Positions 61,373-64,000 of a stretch of DNA of 64,000 nucleotides are shown in pieces; positions within the stretch are counted from its first letter, which is position 1, and every line of letters begins with the position of its first letter. The notes under the pieces were generated by a model. That model was given only the letters and a program-made list of their open reading frames with translations, ran no database searches and was not told the origin of the DNA. The translations under genes and the position numbers were made by a program. The DNA comes from Bdellovibrionales bacterium CG10_big_fil_rev_8_21_14_0_10_45_34 (lineage in GTDB: Bacteria > Bdellovibrionota > Bdellovibrionia > Bdellovibrionales > 1-14-0-10-45-34), in the NCBI GenBank assembly GCA_002778785.1, contig PEZS01000011.1:256995-320994 (forward strand), given 5' to 3'.

Positions 61373-61400
61373 TGCGCGTTCCTACACATCCTGTTATTTT
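61372..61400 (+). promoter_or_regulatory. Possible leuS promoter giving a near-leaderless message
   Basis: TTGCGC (61372-61377), a 17-base gap and TATTTT (61395-61400) predict a start at about 61407, next to the leuS ATG at 61408. This fits the lack of a ribosome site before leuS. Weak match. Confidence 0.3.
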
Positions 61401-61407
61401 CTCGTCC

Positions 61408-63798
61408 ATGGCCCACAATCATCAAGAAATAGAGAAAAAGTGGCAGAAAGTCTGGCAAGACCAAAAGACCTTTGTCGCCTCACAAGAATCAAATAAGCCC
61501 AAGTATTACATCTTGGATATGTTTCCGTACCCATCTTCAGATGGCTTACACGTCGGGCATCCCGTCGGGTATACCGCGACCGACATTATAGCGAGGTACA
61601 AGCGATGCCAAGGATTCAACGTGCTCCATCCTATGGGCTGGGACGCATTCGGTCTGCCAGCTGAGCAATTCGCTATTAAAACCGGGATTCACCCAGCTAC
61701 GACAACCCAAAAATCTATAGCTAACTTTAAAAGGCAGCTTCATGCCTTGGGGTTCAGCTTTGATTGGAGCAAAGAGATATCAACTTGTGATCCCAGCTTT
61801 TACAAATGGACTCAGTTCTTGTTTTTGAAGCTTTTCGAGAAGGGCCTCGCTTACCAAAAAGAGGTACCAGTTAACTGGTGCCCAGCACTCAGAACCGTCT
61901 TGGCCAATGAAGAAGTCGTTGATGGTAAAAGCGAGCGAGGTGGCCACCCCGTTGTACGAGTGCCGATGAAACAGTGGATGCTCAAAATCACAGACTATGC
62001 AGAGCGACTACTTGAAGGACTGGATAATTTAGATTGGAGCGAGCGCACAAAAGACGGTCAGCGAAATTGGATCGGCAAAAGTGTAGGAGCCGAGGTGCAC
62101 TTCAAAATTGTGGGTACAAAAAAGACCCTCAATGTTTTTACAACTCGGCCCGACACTCTTTTTGGAGCGACGTTTATGGTTCTAGCTCCGGAGCATCCGC
62201 TCGTTGCTGAAATCACCACTTCGGCTCAACTCGCGATCGTTGAAGATTACAAGAAAAGCGCTGCTTCCAAGAGTGAAGTCGATCGCCAGACTGCAAAGAC
62301 GAAGTCGGGCGTGTTCGTCGGAAGTTACGCACTGAATCCACTGACTCATCAACAAATTCCTATTTGGATTGCTGACTACGTGTTGATGGACTACGGCACC
62401 GGCGCCATCATGGCAGTGCCAGCCCACGACGAGCGAGACTTCGAATTTGCAACCCAGTACCAGTTGCCGATACAGCGGGTCATCGCGGGCGGCGAACTCC
62501 CCTACACATCAGAAGGGACACTTTGTAACTCTGATGGCTTTGATGGAACCTCCTCTACGGAGGCCATCGAAAAAATTACGCACTTCCTAGAGAGCGAGGG
62601 TATTGGAAAAAAGCGAGTGCAATACAAGCTGAGAGACTGGCTTTTTAGTCGGCAGCGCTATTGGGGTGAGCCCTTTCCGATAATCAAGAAACCTGACGGA
62701 GAGCTTGTGGGCGTTCCGCCAAATGAGCTGCCTGTTGTTTTGCCCGACGTAAAAGACTTTCAACCATCTGAGGATGGCAAAGCTCCTCTTTCAAAGGCGG
62801 TAGATTGGATCAACTACGATAGCAATGGACTGCAGGGCCAGAGAGAAACCGACACAATGCCAGGATCAGCCGGAAGCTCTTGGTACTTTTTAAGGTATAT
62901 TGATCCTAACAACAACTTTGCCCCTTTTTCTCCTGAGGCGCAGAGCTACTGGATGCCCGTAGACCTTTATTTAGGAGGAGCCGAACACACGGTCGGTCAC
63001 TTGCTCTACGCACGATTTTGGCAAAAGGTACTCTTTGACTGCGGGCTTGTGAGCCACGATGAGCCCTTTAAGAAGCTCGTTCACCAGGGAATGCTCCTCG
63101 GTGAGGATGGCGAAAAGATGTCGAAGTCTCGAGGGAATGTGATAAATCCCGATGAAATTGTTAAGGAGTTCGGAGCAGATTCCCTGCGGACTTACCTTAT
63201 GTTTATGGGCCCGCTTGAAAAAGACAAACCTTGGTCAACCTCTGGACTCGAAGGAGTAAGGAGGTTCCTAAACCGTATTTGGCGAGCCATGTTCGACGAG
63301 CAAGGAAACCCTCTGTTTAAGGATGAACCGCTGTCAGCCGACTTACAAAAAGCTCTTCACAAAACAATTAAGAAGGTCACAGAAGATATTGAAAGGCTCA
63401 ATTTTAATACGGCGATTAGCCAAATGATGATTCTCGTTAATGAACTCTACAAAACGGACGCTCGCCCGAGAGAACTTTTTAAAGTGCTCAGCCAACTTCT
63501 CATGCCTTTTGCGCCTCATTTGGCGGAGGAGCTGTGGAGTCGTCTTGGCGAAAGTGGACTCGTCAGCATCGCACCTTGGCCAAAATGGCATCCTGATTTT
63601 GTTACCGAGGATGAAGTTGAGATAGGAGTACAAGTGCTTGGAAAAATGCGAGGCACCCTCAGGGTTTCACTGGATACCACCGAAGAAGAGGTTGTCAAAA
63701 AGGCTTTAGAAATCCAGGCGGTGACCAATGCTGTTGGCGCCAAGCCCCTTAAGAAGGTCATTTACAAGCCCGGAAAGATTTTGAATCTCATTGTGTAG
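61408..63798 (+). CDS. leuS: Leucyl-tRNA synthetase
   Basis: Class I synthetase that charges tRNA-Leu. The 796-residue protein (ATG at 61408) has the HIGH motif as HVGH at 48-51 (YPSSDGLHVGHPVGYTATDI), the connective-editing domain in the middle (TTRPDTLFGATFMVLAPEHPL, DYGTGAIMAVPAHDERDFEFA), the GSSWYFLRYIDP segment, KMSKS at 570-574 and the C-terminal tRNA-binding region ending VIYKPGKILNLIV. Editing and synthetic residues appear intact. An upstream ORF extension overlaps the divergent cyclase gene and is not credible. No Shine-Dalgarno is visible. Confidence 0.97.
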   Translation: MAHNHQEIEKKWQKVWQDQKTFVASQESNKPKYYILDMFPYPSSDGLHVGHPVGYTATDIIARYKRCQGFNVLHPMGWDAFGLPAEQFAIKTGIHPATTTQKSIANFKRQLHALGFSFDWSKEISTCDPSFYKWTQFLFLKLFEKGLAYQKEVPVNWCPALRTVLANEEVVDGKSERGGHPVVRVPMKQWMLKITDYAERLLEGLDNLDWSERTKDGQRNWIGKSVGAEVHFKIVGTKKTLNVFTTRPDTLFGATFMVLAPEHPLVAEITTSAQLAIVEDYKKSAASKSEVDRQTAKTKSGVFVGSYALNPLTHQQIPIWIADYVLMDYGTGAIMAVPAHDERDFEFATQYQLPIQRVIAGGELPYTSEGTLCNSDGFDGTSSTEAIEKITHFLESEGIGKKRVQYKLRDWLFSRQRYWGEPFPIIKKPDGELVGVPPNELPVVLPDVKDFQPSEDGKAPLSKAVDWINYDSNGLQGQRETDTMPGSAGSSWYFLRYIDPNNNFAPFSPEAQSYWMPVDLYLGGAEHTVGHLLYARFWQKVLFDCGLVSHDEPFKKLVHQGMLLGEDGEKMSKSRGNVINPDEIVKEFGADSLRTYLMFMGPLEKDKPWSTSGLEGVRRFLNRIWRAMFDEQGNPLFKDEPLSADLQKALHKTIKKVTEDIERLNFNTAISQMMILVNELYKTDARPRELFKVLSQLLMPFAPHLAEELWSRLGESGLVSIAPWPKWHPDFVTEDEVEIGVQVLGKMRGTLRVSLDTTEEEVVKKALEIQAVTNAVGAKPLKKVIYKPGKILNLIV

Positions 63799-63800
63799 GT

Positions 63801-63816
63801 GTCCCCACGCGGGGAC
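63801..63816 (+). other. Short hairpin after leuS
   Basis: GTCCCC / GGGGAC with loop ACGC directly after the leuS stop. It lacks a following T tract, so termination is uncertain. The remaining 184 bases to the window end hold no gene I can support. Confidence 0.4.
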
Positions 63817-64000
63817 TCTACGCGCGAGCGGCATTTTCACTGGGTACATTAAGAGAAACTTCAAAAAGGAAAGTTTAGTAACTTTACCGCCTTCCGACTC
63901 CGACAAAAATCCTAAATTAACTAGGCTCGTCCAGAAATAATTGTTAGATTGCCCCCGGTAAGGCCCATCAGTATTGGCTCTAGCGAGTGGAGAATAAAAA

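Overview
The window is ordinary bacterial chromosome, densely coding, with no tRNA, rRNA, insertion sequence, prophage or CRISPR array that I can see. Gene content suggests a Gram-negative, flagellated, LPS-bearing bacterium with many lipoproteins. The flagellar gene order (flgF-G-A-H-I-small ORF-J-M-N-K-L-csrA-fliW) and the many secreted proteins without recognisable family point to a Bdellovibrio-like deltaproteobacterium (Bdellovibrionota). That placement is inference from gene content, not a database result.

Layout. 1-5.5 kb: end of a receiver/histidine-kinase protein, then a leftward operon lipA - 2-oxoacid dehydrogenase E2 - lpdA - lipB that makes and uses protein-bound lipoate. 5.7-9.7 kb: an AsmA-type envelope protein and sfsA. 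9.7-17.4 kb: periplasmic thiol and carbohydrate functions (DsbA-like lipoprotein, YgfZ, GH15 glucoamylase-like enzyme, a redoxin, a DsbD/ScsB-like transporter). 17.5-22.2 kb: a homodimeric (AceE-type) pyruvate dehydrogenase E1, which would partner the E2/E3 12 kb away, an alpha/beta-hydrolase-like protein and a secreted SGNH hydrolase. 22.3-24.3 kb: a large exported protein of unknown function. 24.6-30.2 kb: a five-gene oligopeptide ABC transporter operon (oppABCDF). 30.2-36 kb: a probable methyltransferase remnant, a single-domain response regulator, trxB, an SDR, a ferredoxin, a lipoprotein and trmB. 36-42.6 kb: a run of mostly unrecognised exported or membrane proteins around a gamma-glutamyltranspeptidase. 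42.6-47.2 kb: leftward prmA-rsmE-RDD protein-rfaE2 operon and a membrane protein beside the flagellar block. 47.3-57.4 kb: the flagellar rod/ring/hook-junction operon with its regulators FlgM, CsrA and FliW. 57.7-63.8 kb: an MltD-like transglycosylase, an aspartokinase-like protein, a PleD-like diguanylate cyclase and leuS.

The most unexpected signals are non-coding. (1) A strong promoter (sigma-70-like and sigma-54-like elements overlapping) followed about 50 bases later by a perfect 10-bp-stem intrinsic terminator, with no gene between them (24452-24538). This looks like a very short C-rich small RNA or a leader attenuator ahead of oppA. (2) A regular array of about eight degenerate units with a 27-29 bp period in front of trmB (35931-36150). 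(3) A 112-bp hairpin element, with a second partial copy, placed 4 bases after csrA and before fliW. (4) Two further sigma-54-like promoter matches, ahead of flgF and ahead of the unknown gene at 38874. Among proteins, the first gene appears to carry a ribbon-helix-helix-like segment between its receiver and kinase domains, the flagellar operon contains an unrecognised 84-residue ORF coupled on both sides, and the aspartokinase-like protein lacks part of a usual nucleotide-binding motif.
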